Positions 17,318 to 26,054 of a stretch of 64,000 nt of DNA are shown here, in pieces. How positions within the stretch are numbered: position 1 is the first letter of the stretch; each line of letters starts with the position of its first letter. The position numbers and the translations under genes are program-made. This DNA comes from Candidatus Microsaccharimonas sossegonensis (GTDB taxonomy: Bacteria; Patescibacteriota; Saccharimonadia; Saccharimonadales; Saccharimonadaceae), in the NCBI GenBank assembly GCA_004100325.1, contig SCKX01000001.1:62001-126000 (forward strand), read 5' to 3'. Under the pieces are notes generated by a model, which saw nothing but the letters and a program-made list of their open reading frames with translations, had not been told where the DNA came from and searched no databases.

Positions 17318-18196
17318 ATGAAATATAAGGTGACGTACTTTATGTTGGCAGTGGTCATACTTGCGGTTGGGGCAATGGTTCCTGTCGACGCCGTATCCAC
17401 ACCAGATCGTCGCTTGGGTATCAGCCCACTACGAAATGAGCTAACCATTACTCCCGGTACTTCATTTGATGGGAAACTTACTCTTACAAATAGCGGTCAA
17501 GAAAGTCTAGCTGTGACAATGAATGCAGAAGTTTTTTCTGTTATTAATGAGGCGTACGATTACTCATTTAACCCTTCTGGGAAAGAAGTTGCATGGGTGA
17601 CATTCGGCCGCAAACAAGTCACAGTAGCGGCCGGCACATCAGAAACCGTTTCTTACAAAATCGCCGTTCCACTTGATGCTGAACCTGGGGGTCGGTATCT
17701 TAGCCTGTTCGCTTCCAGTCAAACAAACGTCGCAACAACGGGTGTGACGGCAATTAACCGCGTGGCATCTCTTTTATACATCACTGTTGCTGGTAACGTG
17801 ACGCGGACAGGCACATTACTCTCTCTCAATAGTCCCTTTTTAACATTTGAGGACCCGACATGGACAGCAACCGTGCAAAATAGCGGCACTACTCATTTTC
17901 ACAGCATATATAGTGTCTCAGTTACCCCTGTTTTTGGCGGCGCTTCGGTAAAGTCTGCTCAAGGCGACTCATTAATACTGCCGTCGTCCATACGTCTATT
18001 GTCTCAATCGATTCCGCGTCCCGATATTCTTGGCATATACCGTTTAGACTACACGGTAGGTCTGGGTGATGTCGCCGCATACCAAGCAACAAAATGGATG
18101 TTATATGTCCCGCCACTCCAATCACTGTTAGTATTAGCGATAATTATTGGCATCTTCTTCTTGTTTCGTCCAAAAAGACAAAAACCTTCTAAATAG
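17318..18196 (+). CDS. Membrane-anchored DUF916/WxL-locus-like surface protein
   Basis: The 292-residue protein has an N-terminal signal peptide (about 1-27, ending near VDA). Two beta-sandwich regions follow, with ISPLRNELTITPGTSFDGKLTLTN and later AEPGGRYLSLFAS, phrases shared with DUF916-type proteins of Firmicutes WxL loci. A C-terminal membrane helix (LLVLAIIIGIFFLF) and a basic tail end the protein. It is a paralogue of the product at 20936-21919 (shared LTLTN/VLNVTGS-type start, EPGGRY/EPGGHY, VAGN, ILPSSIR). In WxL loci such proteins help hold partner proteins on the peptidoglycan; here that role is inferred. Confidence 0.75.
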   Translation: MKYKVTYFMLAVVILAVGAMVPVDAVSTPDRRLGISPLRNELTITPGTSFDGKLTLTNSGQESLAVTMNAEVFSVINEAYDYSFNPSGKEVAWVTFGRKQVTVAAGTSETVSYKIAVPLDAEPGGRYLSLFASSQTNVATTGVTAINRVASLLYITVAGNVTRTGTLLSLNSPFLTFEDPTWTATVQNSGTTHFHSIYSVSVTPVFGGASVKSAQGDSLILPSSIRLLSQSIPRPDILGIYRLDYTVGLGDVAAYQATKWMLYVPPLQSLLVLAIIIGIFFLFRPKRQKPSK

Positions 18197-18201
18197 ACTG
18201 T

Positions 18202-18738
18202 TTAAGTTGTTTGTGGAACGGCAGTATATATTACTGTAGTGCTATAATTACCAGCTGCCTTTGCCTGATCAATCATCACGCCATATGTCACTGTCGTCGT
18301 GTCTCCTGCACCATATGGCCCTGATCCAGTACGAATCAGTACATCGCTGGTTGTCATACCAACAAAATTTGTGCTGGCATCAAGATTATACCCCCACGTA
18401 TTTGTCGCGAGCGTCGCTGCGCTGCTATTAGATGACGCCGGAATGTTATTCGCACCAGCAGTCATATTAGCAGAACCTAGCGCCCGTACATACAATTTGT
18501 ATCCAACCACATCTGTAGAGACGATAGTCACTGTCCCAGAGGCTGTTCCTAATACCGCTGATGCGCCCGGAGTGATAGGAATTGACACAGTACCACTTGA
18601 ACTAATCGTCAAGCTTGTTTGCCCTCCATATGGTACGGCAGCGTTATATGTACCAGATCCATACGGTGAAGCATAGCTTGTTGGCGTAGCAATAAAGACG
18701 ATTCCAAGAAAGATAAATATAAGCAATACTATTTTCAT
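18202..18738 (-). CDS. Small secreted beta-rich surface protein
   Basis: Starting at the ATG at 18738 the product has 178 residues, with a signal peptide (MKIVLLIFIFLGIVFIATP, cut near SYAS). An earlier ATG at 18819 would overlap the divergent gene and add an odd His/Phe-rich leader. The mature part is Ser/Thr/Gly-rich with a likely beta-sandwich. Its ending (GVMIDQAKAAGNYSTTVIYTAV) matches the endings of the two large secreted proteins at 18818 and 19842 (ANINGATAAGSYATQLTYIA). It therefore belongs to the same surface family, probably as a minor partner. No enzyme motif is visible. Confidence 0.7.
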   Translation of the reverse strand: MKIVLLIFIFLGIVFIATPTSYASPYGSGTYNAAVPYGGQTSLTISSSGTVSIPITPGASAVLGTASGTVTIVSTDVVGYKLYVRALGSANMTAGANNIPASSNSSAATLATNTWGYNLDASTNFVGMTTSDVLIRTGSGPYGAGDTTTVTYGVMIDQAKAAGNYSTTVIYTAVPQTT

Positions 18739-18817
18739 ACTGTTTATGTTATGATACCGTAAGATCATACCAAAAACAAAGAATAACTTGCATATATGAA
18801 AGTGAGATGACAACTCC

Positions 18818-19840
18818 ATGCGATTATTAACAAAAATTAAAAAATTACATTTTCAGCTATTTGCCTTTTTCGCCATCTGTGTTGTAACTTTTGCATCATT
18901 CTCGTCTCTCGCGTCAGCGGCGCAGGTAACAAACCGAACGCTCACAATTGGTAGCTCCGTTGCGAGCGCCAGCACAAGCTACGCCTTTACCTTTACTGCC
19001 CCTTCTGTCACGATTATTAAATCAGCCTCATTCACCGCCTGTACGACTGCGAGCGGTGCCTGTACAACTCCTTCTGGTTTTTCAGTAAGTAGTGCGACTC
19101 TTGCTTCACAACCATCCGGCTTCGGCTCGGGTACTGGTTGGACAGTCAACACTGCGACGGCTGGCTCACTACGTATCGTCAACTCATCAAATGCAACTGC
19201 CCCTAGCGGTAGCCAATCAGTCACCTTTAACAGTGTCACAAACCAAAGTGCTGCTAACGCGACTTTCTTTGTACGCATTACCACCTACTCAGATGCAGCG
19301 TGGACCACTGCAATTGACACAGGTACTGTGGCCGCTTCAACGGCTGGGCAGATTACTGTCACGGCATCTGTTGATGAGACGGTGACCTTCACTCTAGGGG
19401 GCGCAACCGTTCCTCTCGGAACATTAACGACGAGTGGGACTGGTTCTGGCACGTCTTCGATGACCGCATCGACGAACGCAAACAGTGGTTATTCAATCAC
19501 CGTTAACGGCACAACGCTCACCTCCGGTTCTAACACGATTGCGGCGCTTACCTCCCCAACCGCATCAACAGTGAACACAGCACAATTTGGTATCAACCTT
19601 GTGGCAAATACGGCACCTTCTGTGGGAACTGGTGTATCAGGGACTGGTTCTGGCACGGCAGCGACTGGCTATAATACCGCAAACCAGTTTAAATTTGTCA
19701 GTGGAGACACCGTTGCATCAGCCACCACCCCAACCAATAGCAACACATTTACTACCAGCTATATTGCTAATATAAACGGTGCAACGGCAGCTGGATCATA
19801 TGCGACACAGCTGACATACATTGCAACAACCAACTTCTAA
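18818..19840 (+). CDS. Secreted beta-rich surface protein, paralogue A
   Basis: The 340-residue protein has a signal peptide (about 1-34, ending in the ASA-A type site SLASAAQV). A first domain contains two Cys (FTACTTASGACTT) and a second low-complexity Thr/Ser/Gly domain ends in SYIANINGATAAGSYATQLTYIA. It is about 60 percent identical by eye in long stretches to the next gene (shared phrases LRIVN-SNAT, ITTYSD-AWTTAID-GTVA, YSITVNGTTLTSGSNTI), a clear tandem duplication. The context of DUF916-like proteins suggests a WxL-like surface complex, but no W-x-L motif pair was found. Start codon choice is uncertain. Confidence 0.8.
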   Translation: MRLLTKIKKLHFQLFAFFAICVVTFASFSSLASAAQVTNRTLTIGSSVASASTSYAFTFTAPSVTIIKSASFTACTTASGACTTPSGFSVSSATLASQPSGFGSGTGWTVNTATAGSLRIVNSSNATAPSGSQSVTFNSVTNQSAANATFFVRITTYSDAAWTTAIDTGTVAASTAGQITVTASVDETVTFTLGGATVPLGTLTTSGTGSGTSSMTASTNANSGYSITVNGTTLTSGSNTIAALTSPTASTVNTAQFGINLVANTAPSVGTGVSGTGSGTAATGYNTANQFKFVSGDTVASATTPTNSNTFTTSYIANINGATAAGSYATQLTYIATTNF

Positions 19841-19841
19841 T

Positions 19842-20936
19842 ATGATGAAAATAATATCCATAAAAAATCTCAGCCCGATAAAAGCATCTCTTCACAATCG
19901 ATTTATCATAATTGCAAGCATTTTTGCATTGATTACTGCACCACTTCTTGGCGTTTTCACTACGGCAAATGCCGCTCAGATTACCGGTCGATCGGTCACA
20001 CTCAGTAGTTCAGCACCTTCAGCAACTGGTGTCACGTATACCCTTTCTACCGCAGCACTTCCAACGACAACAGCGGTAAAATCCATGCAGATTCAATTCT
20101 GTACGACCGCTTCTGGTAGCTGTACGACACCTGCGGGTTTCTCATCAAGCAGTTCGACACTTGCAAGCCAACCAACCGGACTTGGCGCAACGACAGGCTG
20201 GACTGTTAACGCGGCTACGGCTGGTTCACTTCGTATCGTGAACGCATCAAACGCGACCACTAGTTCTGGTGCCGTCTCTGTTAGCTGGAACGGCGTCGCT
20301 AACCCGTCAGCGACCAACACGACTTTCTACGGCATTATTACGACCTATTCAGACTCAGCCTGGACGACAGCGATTGATTCAGGAACCGTGGCTTTAAGCA
20401 CTGCAACCCAAATTCAGGTCGCCCTTACTGTCGGTGAAGCTCTGACATTCTGTGCCGGTACAAGTATTACTGGGCAAAACTGTGGAACTATTTCTGGTAG
20501 CACAGTCAGTCTTGGTAACGCCTCTACGACTGCGACAGCCAGTGGAACATCGGTCCTTGCTGCTTCGACGAACGCATCAAACGGCTACTCAATCACCGTC
20601 AATGGGACAACGCTGACCTCTGGTTCTAACACAATTACTGCGCTCGCTGGTGGTGCTACTTCATCGGTTGGTACAAAGCAGTTTGGCATCAACCTTGTCG
20701 GCAACACAACTCCAGCTGTTGGTTCAGCTGTATCTGGTTCCGGTACTGGAGCTGCTGCAACTAACTATGGTACAGCCAATACGTTCCGATTTGGGTCGGG
20801 TGAAACGGTAGCAACCGTTGGTGCACCAACAAACGCCAACACTTACACGGTTAGCTATATTGCTAATATTGATGGCGTCACACCCCCGGGTGCTTACACA
20901 TCAAACCTAACGTACGTTGCCACGGCTAACTACTAA
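19842..20936 (+). CDS. Secreted beta-rich surface protein, paralogue B
   Basis: This 364-residue product is the tandem duplicate of the previous gene and starts one base after its stop (ATGATG; the second ATG at 19845 is equally possible). The signal peptide ends near TTANAAQI. It differs by a Cys-containing insertion (LTFCAGTSITGQNCGTISG, about residues 205-225) that could form an extra disulphide. The C-terminus again has SYIANIDGVTPPGAYTSNLTYVA. The stop overlaps the start of the DUF916-like gene (TAATG), so the proteins are made together and probably act as one surface complex. Confidence 0.82.
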   Translation: MMKIISIKNLSPIKASLHNRFIIIASIFALITAPLLGVFTTANAAQITGRSVTLSSSAPSATGVTYTLSTAALPTTTAVKSMQIQFCTTASGSCTTPAGFSSSSSTLASQPTGLGATTGWTVNAATAGSLRIVNASNATTSSGAVSVSWNGVANPSATNTTFYGIITTYSDSAWTTAIDSGTVALSTATQIQVALTVGEALTFCAGTSITGQNCGTISGSTVSLGNASTTATASGTSVLAASTNASNGYSITVNGTTLTSGSNTITALAGGATSSVGTKQFGINLVGNTTPAVGSAVSGSGTGAAATNYGTANTFRFGSGETVATVGAPTNANTYTVSYIANIDGVTPPGAYTSNLTYVATANY

Positions 20937-21919
20937 TGACTTTAATGCTGTCCCTAAAACGTTTACTTGCCATCACCTTCTTGATGGCGGCAATCTTCGC
21001 GTCTGCATTCTTATTGCATCGTGATGCCGCTGCACAATCGACCAATGCGGCCAATGGACTGCAAATTAGCCCAGCATTAGTGCAGTTAAATGGTGAAAGA
21101 GGTAAATCGTATACAGTGCAACTAAAAGTTTTGAACGTTACTGGCAGTGACCTTTCATTCAAAACCACCGTAAACGACTTTGCCGCAAAGGACGAAACAG
21201 GTACACCAAGCATACTATTAGACAGTGCAGCTAAACTACCAACTTCTATCCAGACATGGGTCAGTACAATCCCCGACTTTACCCTAAAAGCCCGCCAAGA
21301 AAAAACTCTTAATGCCATTATCACCATTCCCATCAACGCGGAACCGGGCGGACATTACGGTGTCATTCGCTTTAGCGGAGCGCAACCACAACTGAATGGT
21401 GCTGGCGTAGGACTTTCTGCCAGTGCTGGAACACTTTTTCTTGTGAGTGTCGCTGGGAATATAACCGAAAAAGTTACTCTTGCCACTTTTACCGCTTCCA
21501 AAAACAACTCACCATCGGCCTTCTTTGAAAATGGACCAATTACTTTTACCACCCGTTTCCAAAACACTGGTAACGTTCATGTCCAACCAACTGGGACAAT
21601 TCTCGTTTCAGACATTTTCAACAATAAAGTCGCCACCTTGCCTGTCAATAGTGACAAGGGTAACATCCTCCCTTCCAGCATACGGCGATTCGAGTCGGTA
21701 CTAGATAAAAAATGGCTATTCGGACGCTATACAGCAACGGTGACAGTTAGCTACGGCACGCAAGGGCAAGCCATTGTCGAGACAATTTCATTCTGGGTCA
21801 TTCCCTACAAACTAATCCTCATCGGACTGGCATTACTTGTCACATTTGTGTATATTCTTCGAATCGTCATCAAGCGCTATAATAAGTACATCATTGCACA
21901 GTCACATAAGAAAAAATAG
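20936..21919 (+). CDS. Membrane-anchored DUF916/WxL-locus-like protein
   Basis: The 327-residue protein has an N-terminal signal or anchor (about 8-32) and two beta-sandwich regions (GLQISPALVQLNGERGKSY; later IPINAEPGGHYGVIRFSG and FQNTGNVHVQPTG). A C-terminal transmembrane helix (LILIGLALLVTFVYILRIV) and a Lys-rich tail follow. The order signal peptide, peptidoglycan-binding-like domain, host-binding-like domain, membrane helix is that of DUF916 proteins. It is a paralogue of the product at 17318. Translation is coupled to the preceding secreted protein. Confidence 0.78.
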   Translation: MTLMLSLKRLLAITFLMAAIFASAFLLHRDAAAQSTNAANGLQISPALVQLNGERGKSYTVQLKVLNVTGSDLSFKTTVNDFAAKDETGTPSILLDSAAKLPTSIQTWVSTIPDFTLKARQEKTLNAIITIPINAEPGGHYGVIRFSGAQPQLNGAGVGLSASAGTLFLVSVAGNITEKVTLATFTASKNNSPSAFFENGPITFTTRFQNTGNVHVQPTGTILVSDIFNNKVATLPVNSDKGNILPSSIRRFESVLDKKWLFGRYTATVTVSYGTQGQAIVETISFWVIPYKLILIGLALLVTFVYILRIVIKRYNKYIIAQSHKKK

Positions 21920-21928
21920 GGGAATCCT

Positions 21929-23053
21929 ATGACAAAACAAAAAAAGACAAAGGGACTACTTGCCTATCATATTGGCGCCAGCTTAGTTTCCATTGCTCCG
22001 CATCCGCACACCGGACGAAGGATTCACCGTCGACATACATCACATGGTGCCCTCATCCTCATCTTATTACTCACGGGCATTCTTCTCTTTAATAATCTAA
22101 GCGCACTGCGTGCGTTTGGACTACAGAGTTCTGGTAGTACAACAGTTACCGTCAATGTGGCAGGTAATCCTCCGTCTACTGGTGCTGATATTACATATCC
22201 TACGAATAATTCAATCACTAGGTCTCCTGAAATACAGGTAGTTGGTACCTGCCCAGCACAGCTTTTAGTAGCTACGTACAATAATGGTATGTTTGCTGGG
22301 TCATCCATATGTAAAAACGACAGTACCTACGCAACCGTCATTCAACTAGTGGTTGGTACAAACATTCTACAATCTCAAGATTATGATGGGTTAAATCAAC
22401 CCGGCCCAGCAACCAGTCAGGTAAGGATCACGCGCATGCAAGATCCTTCCGCAAACGGTAATGGTACTCCAACCATCGCAACCTCACCAAATGACATCGT
22501 ACCCAATCCAAAACCATCTGTTGCAGAACCAGCTCCACAACCATCAGTGAATCCCTGTTTTGATATGTCCAAAACAAAAGCTTTAAACCCGGTGAACCCG
22601 ACTATTATTGCTAATTGTATCAAACGCAGTGTTTTCACTGGTGATACTGTGAGCCTTCCTATTCGCGTGACAGGGGGAAATGCGCCGTACGCACTCCTTA
22701 TCAATTGGGGCGACGGCACGACGGATTTAAAAACAGTCCTGACGACCGAATATACCAACTACCAGCATACTTACAACACTGCCGGTATTATTGGCGTATC
22801 GATAAAAGTGACGGATGCAAAAGGAGTCACTTCGTTCCTGCAAACCGTCGTACAAGTAAATGGCTCGACAACACCAGGCGTGAAAACTTCACCTTTTACG
22901 AATATTATTAATGGTCTCGGAACTGTCTGGACTGATGCACCGGTACCCTTATACGTCGCAGCGGTGACGCTTGTACTTGGCTTTTGGGTTGGGGATATAT
23001 TTCAACGATTGTTTGCAAACGATGGCAAGAGAGTTAAAAGCCGCAAGGCCTAA
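21929..23053 (+). CDS. Membrane-anchored PKD-domain surface protein
   Basis: The 374-residue protein has a basic N-terminus with an internal membrane segment (about 39-60, GALILILLLTGILLF). An Ig-like region follows (about 85-165, with two Cys), then a Pro-rich linker and a PKD domain. The latter shows NWGDGTTDLKTV and YQHTYNTAGIIGVSIKVTD, the usual W-G-D-G and H-x-Y-x3-G pattern. A C-terminal membrane helix (VPLYVAAVTLVLGFWVG) is followed by a basic tail. AGGGGAA lies ten bases before the ATG, nine bases after the previous gene, so it closes the four-gene surface operon. It overlaps the convergent YabE-like gene by four bases. Confidence 0.82.
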   Translation: MTKQKKTKGLLAYHIGASLVSIAPHPHTGRRIHRRHTSHGALILILLLTGILLFNNLSALRAFGLQSSGSTTVTVNVAGNPPSTGADITYPTNNSITRSPEIQVVGTCPAQLLVATYNNGMFAGSSICKNDSTYATVIQLVVGTNILQSQDYDGLNQPGPATSQVRITRMQDPSANGNGTPTIATSPNDIVPNPKPSVAEPAPQPSVNPCFDMSKTKALNPVNPTIIANCIKRSVFTGDTVSLPIRVTGGNAPYALLINWGDGTTDLKTVLTTEYTNYQHTYNTAGIIGVSIKVTDAKGVTSFLQTVVQVNGSTTPGVKTSPFTNIINGLGTVWTDAPVPLYVAAVTLVLGFWVGDIFQRLFANDGKRVKSRKA

Positions 23054-24231
23054 ATACCGTCTGGATTCGACCAATCAGTCGCAAGGTCAAATCCGGTTGG
23101 ATAGCGAGTCGCGAACCCTCCGGTGTCATAAACTTTTGCCGGGCCAAGGCTTGTCTCTACTACCGAACATCGTGGATAACGGCCATAGTTTGCCGCGACA
23201 ATAATATAGCCTTGGGCATCAACTTTCGCCCCATCAGGTCGGACTGTATAGTAGCCACCTTGCCCACAGGCTTGCATGACAACGCTCATATTTAAATCGT
23301 AATACGTTTCGCGGTGCGAGACGCCTTTGCTGTCTGTCCAGTACTGTGCGCCTTTAGATTTTGTTAAGCCGGCACCATCATTTCTGACACCAATCACATC
23401 TGTTTCTTTGATTGGAGTACGTGTCACGATAGTGGCTAGTTCGACGCGAGAAATTTCAACTCCATTTTTTATTTCAACTTGGTAGGTTATGTTTCGATTT
23501 CCCAGAATACCTGGAGTTTGCACGGCACGATAGCCAATTGGCTGATCAGCGTCGTACACAATACGATTAGAAAATGAGATCGGCTGAGCAACCGTTATAG
23601 TCTGAATTCCCTCGCGCCAAACGCGCACCCCCATACCCGCAGTAATAGGTGTTTTGATTGAGGGCGATACGTAGTCTTTGCGACCAAGCGTTATACCCTT
23701 TTCCCTTAACATATCGCCCACCGTATTACCACTAGTACGAATTGCCGTTACGTTGCCGTATACATCGAGATTAACAGTTTTAGCCCTAAGGATCGTTAAT
23801 TCCAAGCCCGCACCGTCATTGACATAATCAGTAAGCGGCGTCAACTTTGTTTTATCTTCGGGATAGACCGTAATTCCCACGTCTTTGGCAATTTGTTCGG
23901 CAGTTTGAAATGGAGATACCGTTTTTACACGCGTTGCACCATCCACCACGACAACTGGTCGCGCACGATAAATATTGACTTTATACTCAGATGCCAGTAG
24001 TTTTTGCGCTGTTGATGGTTCAACCGTGTCATGCGCATCAAGCGTAATGTTTTTAGATGTTAACGCCTCACCAATTGTCGTTGCATTCGTCAGAAAAACT
24101 TGCTTTGTTCCGCGATCATACACTGTAATCAGACGATTATTACTTGCCTGAGCCTGTACGGGACGTGTTAGTCCTAATGCAAAAAACGAGACAGTCATAA
24201 GGATAAGTATCACACTAAAACGCCACACCAT
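23050..24231 (-). CDS. YabE/RpfB-like protein: DUF348 repeats, G5 and 3D domains
   Basis: The 393-residue protein has a signal peptide (about 1-28), then three ubiquitin-like DUF348 units (about 33-210; each with a TIGEALTSKNITL- or TVGDMLREKGITL-like helix). A G5 domain (about 215-290) and a C-terminal 3D domain follow. The 3D domain keeps its three aspartates in VYDTGG, FDLATDW and nearby, the catalytic set of MltA-type lytic transglycosylase folds. Such proteins cut peptidoglycan during growth, resuscitation or division. It is monocistronic and convergent with the surface operon. A wall-remodelling role is inferred from family. Confidence 0.88.
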   Translation of the reverse strand: MVWRFSVILILMTVSFFALGLTRPVQAQASNNRLITVYDRGTKQVFLTNATTIGEALTSKNITLDAHDTVEPSTAQKLLASEYKVNIYRARPVVVVDGATRVKTVSPFQTAEQIAKDVGITVYPEDKTKLTPLTDYVNDGAGLELTILRAKTVNLDVYGNVTAIRTSGNTVGDMLREKGITLGRKDYVSPSIKTPITAGMGVRVWREGIQTITVAQPISFSNRIVYDADQPIGYRAVQTPGILGNRNITYQVEIKNGVEISRVELATIVTRTPIKETDVIGVRNDGAGLTKSKGAQYWTDSKGVSHRETYYDLNMSVVMQACGQGGYYTVRPDGAKVDAQGYIIVAANYGRYPRCSVVETSLGPAKVYDTGGFATRYPTGFDLATDWSNPDGI

Positions 24232-24248
24232 TGATATACCGGGTAGTA

Positions 24249-24641
24249 CTAGACTTCTTCGTGTGGTCGAGCGAGTGTCATGAGTTTTACGATACCAAGT
24301 CCAATGAGACTGTAGACGATAATCGCCAGTATACTACTCCAGTCAAACATAAACATACCATAGCTCGGTTGTCCAAAAATACCGACGAACGGCGCGACAA
24401 GACCGCCAGTGATAACGTATACAAAATCAACAAATCCCGATGCCTGATTTGCGCCTAATAACATTAAAATAAATCGAATTGCTAACAAGGCATCAACCAC
24501 CCCAACAATAAACCATACAATTCTTTGTGCAACCACAACGCCAGAAGGCTGTACCGTATTTGTCACGCTTCGGCGTCGCACCTCTGCTCCATCTACATCT
24601 GTTGTTGTTTCGCGGACTTCAGTTTGCTCTACATCTACCAT
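24249..24641 (-). CDS. YggT-family membrane protein
   Basis: The 130-residue protein has an acidic, Thr/Val/Arg-rich soluble N-terminus (about 1-33) and two to three hydrophobic helices. It shows the family pattern of YggT proteins: FILMLLGANQASGFVDFVYVITG, then PFVGIFGQP and a final helix. YggT proteins are thought to help osmotic tolerance or membrane protein organisation, but their role is not settled. A Shine-Dalgarno (GGGAG, seven bases before the ATG) supports the start. The gene upstream in coding direction is tRNA-Arg on the same strand, separated by a terminator. Confidence 0.82.
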   Translation of the reverse strand: MVDVEQTEVRETTTDVDGAEVRRRSVTNTVQPSGVVVAQRIVWFIVGVVDALLAIRFILMLLGANQASGFVDFVYVITGGLVAPFVGIFGQPSYGMFMFDWSSILAIIVYSLIGLGIVKLMTLARPHEEV

Positions 24642-24692
24642 ACTAGATCTCCCTTAACGGTTTGTCTCTCTATTTTAACACTTTTGAATTTT

Positions 24693-24718
24693 AAAAAACA
24701 CTCCTCAACGAAGTGTTT
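24693..24718 (-). terminator. Terminator of tRNA-Arg(TCT)
   Basis: Read on the minus strand, AAACACT pairs with AGTGTTT around a nine-base loop and is followed by a run of T (24693-24698). It lies about 90 bases after the tRNA 3' end. Confidence 0.7.
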
Positions 24719-24805
24719 GATGTGATACAGCTTTCTCAGTCAATTGAGAAAAACTTACCGATCAGTCAAGTTTCACCATAACTGCCAATACCCTAAGCAT
24801 CAGCT

Positions 24806-24882
24806 TGGTACCCCGGGCAGGATTCGAACCTGCGACCTTAGGCTTAGAAGTCCTCTGCTCTTGTCCACTGAGCTACCGGGGC
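24806..24882 (-). tRNA. tRNA-Arg (anticodon TCT) with a weak anticodon stem
   Basis: Acceptor GCCCCGG/CCGGGGT (G1-U72 wobble), D arm GCTC/GAGC, T arm GCAGG/CCTGC with TTCGAAT, and encoded CCA (24806-24808) are all regular. The anticodon loop CTTCTAA gives TCT, reading AGA. The anticodon stem is GAGGA opposite GCCTA, so only the three middle pairs are Watson-Crick, while 27-43 (G-A) and 31-39 (A-G) are mismatched. A TATAAT lies just upstream on the minus strand. Confidence 0.93.
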
Positions 24883-24999
24883 GTGAGTGTCATTATAGCT
24901 TAGGATTGTCTAAAAAACGATTGTTCGTGGTGGGCGATCAATGTACTTATTAGCACAACCATCTTACACGGAACAGCATAAGATTTCCTTTACTATCTA

Positions 25000-25710
25000 T
25001 CAAATGCCAATGCCCATCATCGACAATTTACTCTTCGCGAAAGGATTAGGAGCATTAATTGAAAGCACCAGGTCGTTGCGATTGTCCCTCGTTGAGTCGT
25101 TCGTCACAGTTGGAGCCCATGACGTGGCAGTCGTGTCTTCGGAAAATGCGGATGAATACCAAAGTCCCGTCGTCAGTGTTCCACCGGCAGTGTCTGTATA
25201 TATATCGAGCATTTCGGATGCCAGTGGTCCGGTTCCAGGACCCCACGTACAGTTTGAATAACCATAACCAGCAGGATAATCATTACACTGCACTGCAATA
25301 AGCAGTGTATGGGTCCCAGGCGTTAGCGTGGGCATCGTTGATACGGTATTGTAGTCAATTTGCGTTGCTGACGTATCGTAGGCTGACGTGGACGAAAACT
25401 CAAATATCTCTACAACCATTGGCATATTTGTAACGGCGTGTGTCACCGAAAAGGTGTCCGCACCGGCGGCGGATCGAGTGATGACTCGTAATGTCCCGTT
25501 AGCGGTATTAGCTCCAACAACTTGAGATGTCCATCCGGTGGGGGTTGGGTTCGTTGACGGTCCCCAAAGAATCGCAAGCAGATAATTACCACTTTTGCGA
25601 CTGAATACTGCCCCAGAAATTAGGTTGGTCGTCGTGTTCGGATTGACCGTGTGAGACGTAGTGCCGTTTCGTGGCAGAAGGAAAGCCGCACGTTGAAGCC
25701 ATACACTCAT
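25000..25710 (-). CDS. Beta-rich protein, possibly tail-fibre-like, function unknown
   Basis: The 236-residue protein has no signal peptide or membrane helix. It is rich in Thr, Ser, Asn and Trp with alternating beta-strand patterns (for example GNYLLAILWG, TLRVITRSAAGADTFSVTHA, GTHTLLIAVQC). The style is that of phage or tailocin structural proteins and surface lectins, but no family could be named. It lies next to two tail-fibre-like genes on the other strand, between tRNA-Arg and the tRNA-tail repeats, so it may belong to the same accessory block. Confidence 0.55.
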   Translation of the reverse strand: MSVWLQRAAFLLPRNGTTSHTVNPNTTTNLISGAVFSRKSGNYLLAILWGPSTNPTPTGWTSQVVGANTANGTLRVITRSAAGADTFSVTHAVTNMPMVVEIFEFSSTSAYDTSATQIDYNTVSTMPTLTPGTHTLLIAVQCNDYPAGYGYSNCTWGPGTGPLASEMLDIYTDTAGGTLTTGLWYSSAFSEDTTATSWAPTVTNDSTRDNRNDLVLSINAPNPFAKSKLSMMGIGI

Positions 25711-26054
25711 GGGAATAAGCTTAATTTACAGAGGTTTATAACGGTTGCGACCATACTATGATCATACCACGAAGACTTTTTTTATAGGAATTGTCACTCT
25801 TTGTGCGTCAACAGGCCAAAAAAATGATTCAAGAACTCTTTAGCCACAGTTTTTACTCGCCAATTTTGACAATAGCCAACACATAGCTATCGATTCATTG
25901 CAAAGTGCCTTAGTTTAGCTTATAATTATAATAAAGTGCTTTAAAAGCTGTAAAAACAACTATATATATAATGAATAAGTCAACAATCCATACATTTAGG
26001 AAATGCACGCATACGTCATGGGCTTTTTTCGTAACGAAAAGGTACGATAGTTAA
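25711..26054. other. 344-base intergenic region with a possible 27-codon leader ORF
   Basis: This is an AT-rich divergent region between the genes at 25710 and 26055. A short plus-strand frame from the ATG at 25971 (27 codons, beginning MNKSTIHTFRKC) ends in TAA at 26052-26054, directly touching the next ATG. It has a TATATATA run in front but no Shine-Dalgarno, so it may be chance. Nothing else is seen. Confidence 0.35.
26043..26048 (+). promoter_or_regulatory. -10-like TACGAT before the gene at 26055
   Basis: TACGAT ends six bases before the ATG, matching the leaderless spacing seen elsewhere. The hexamer itself is only a moderate match, and no -35 is clear. Confidence 0.35.

Noticed and set aside
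24744-24953. Plus-strand ORF with LGTPGRIRTCDLRLRSPLL
   Set aside because: Antisense translation of tRNA-Arg(TCT), not a protein.
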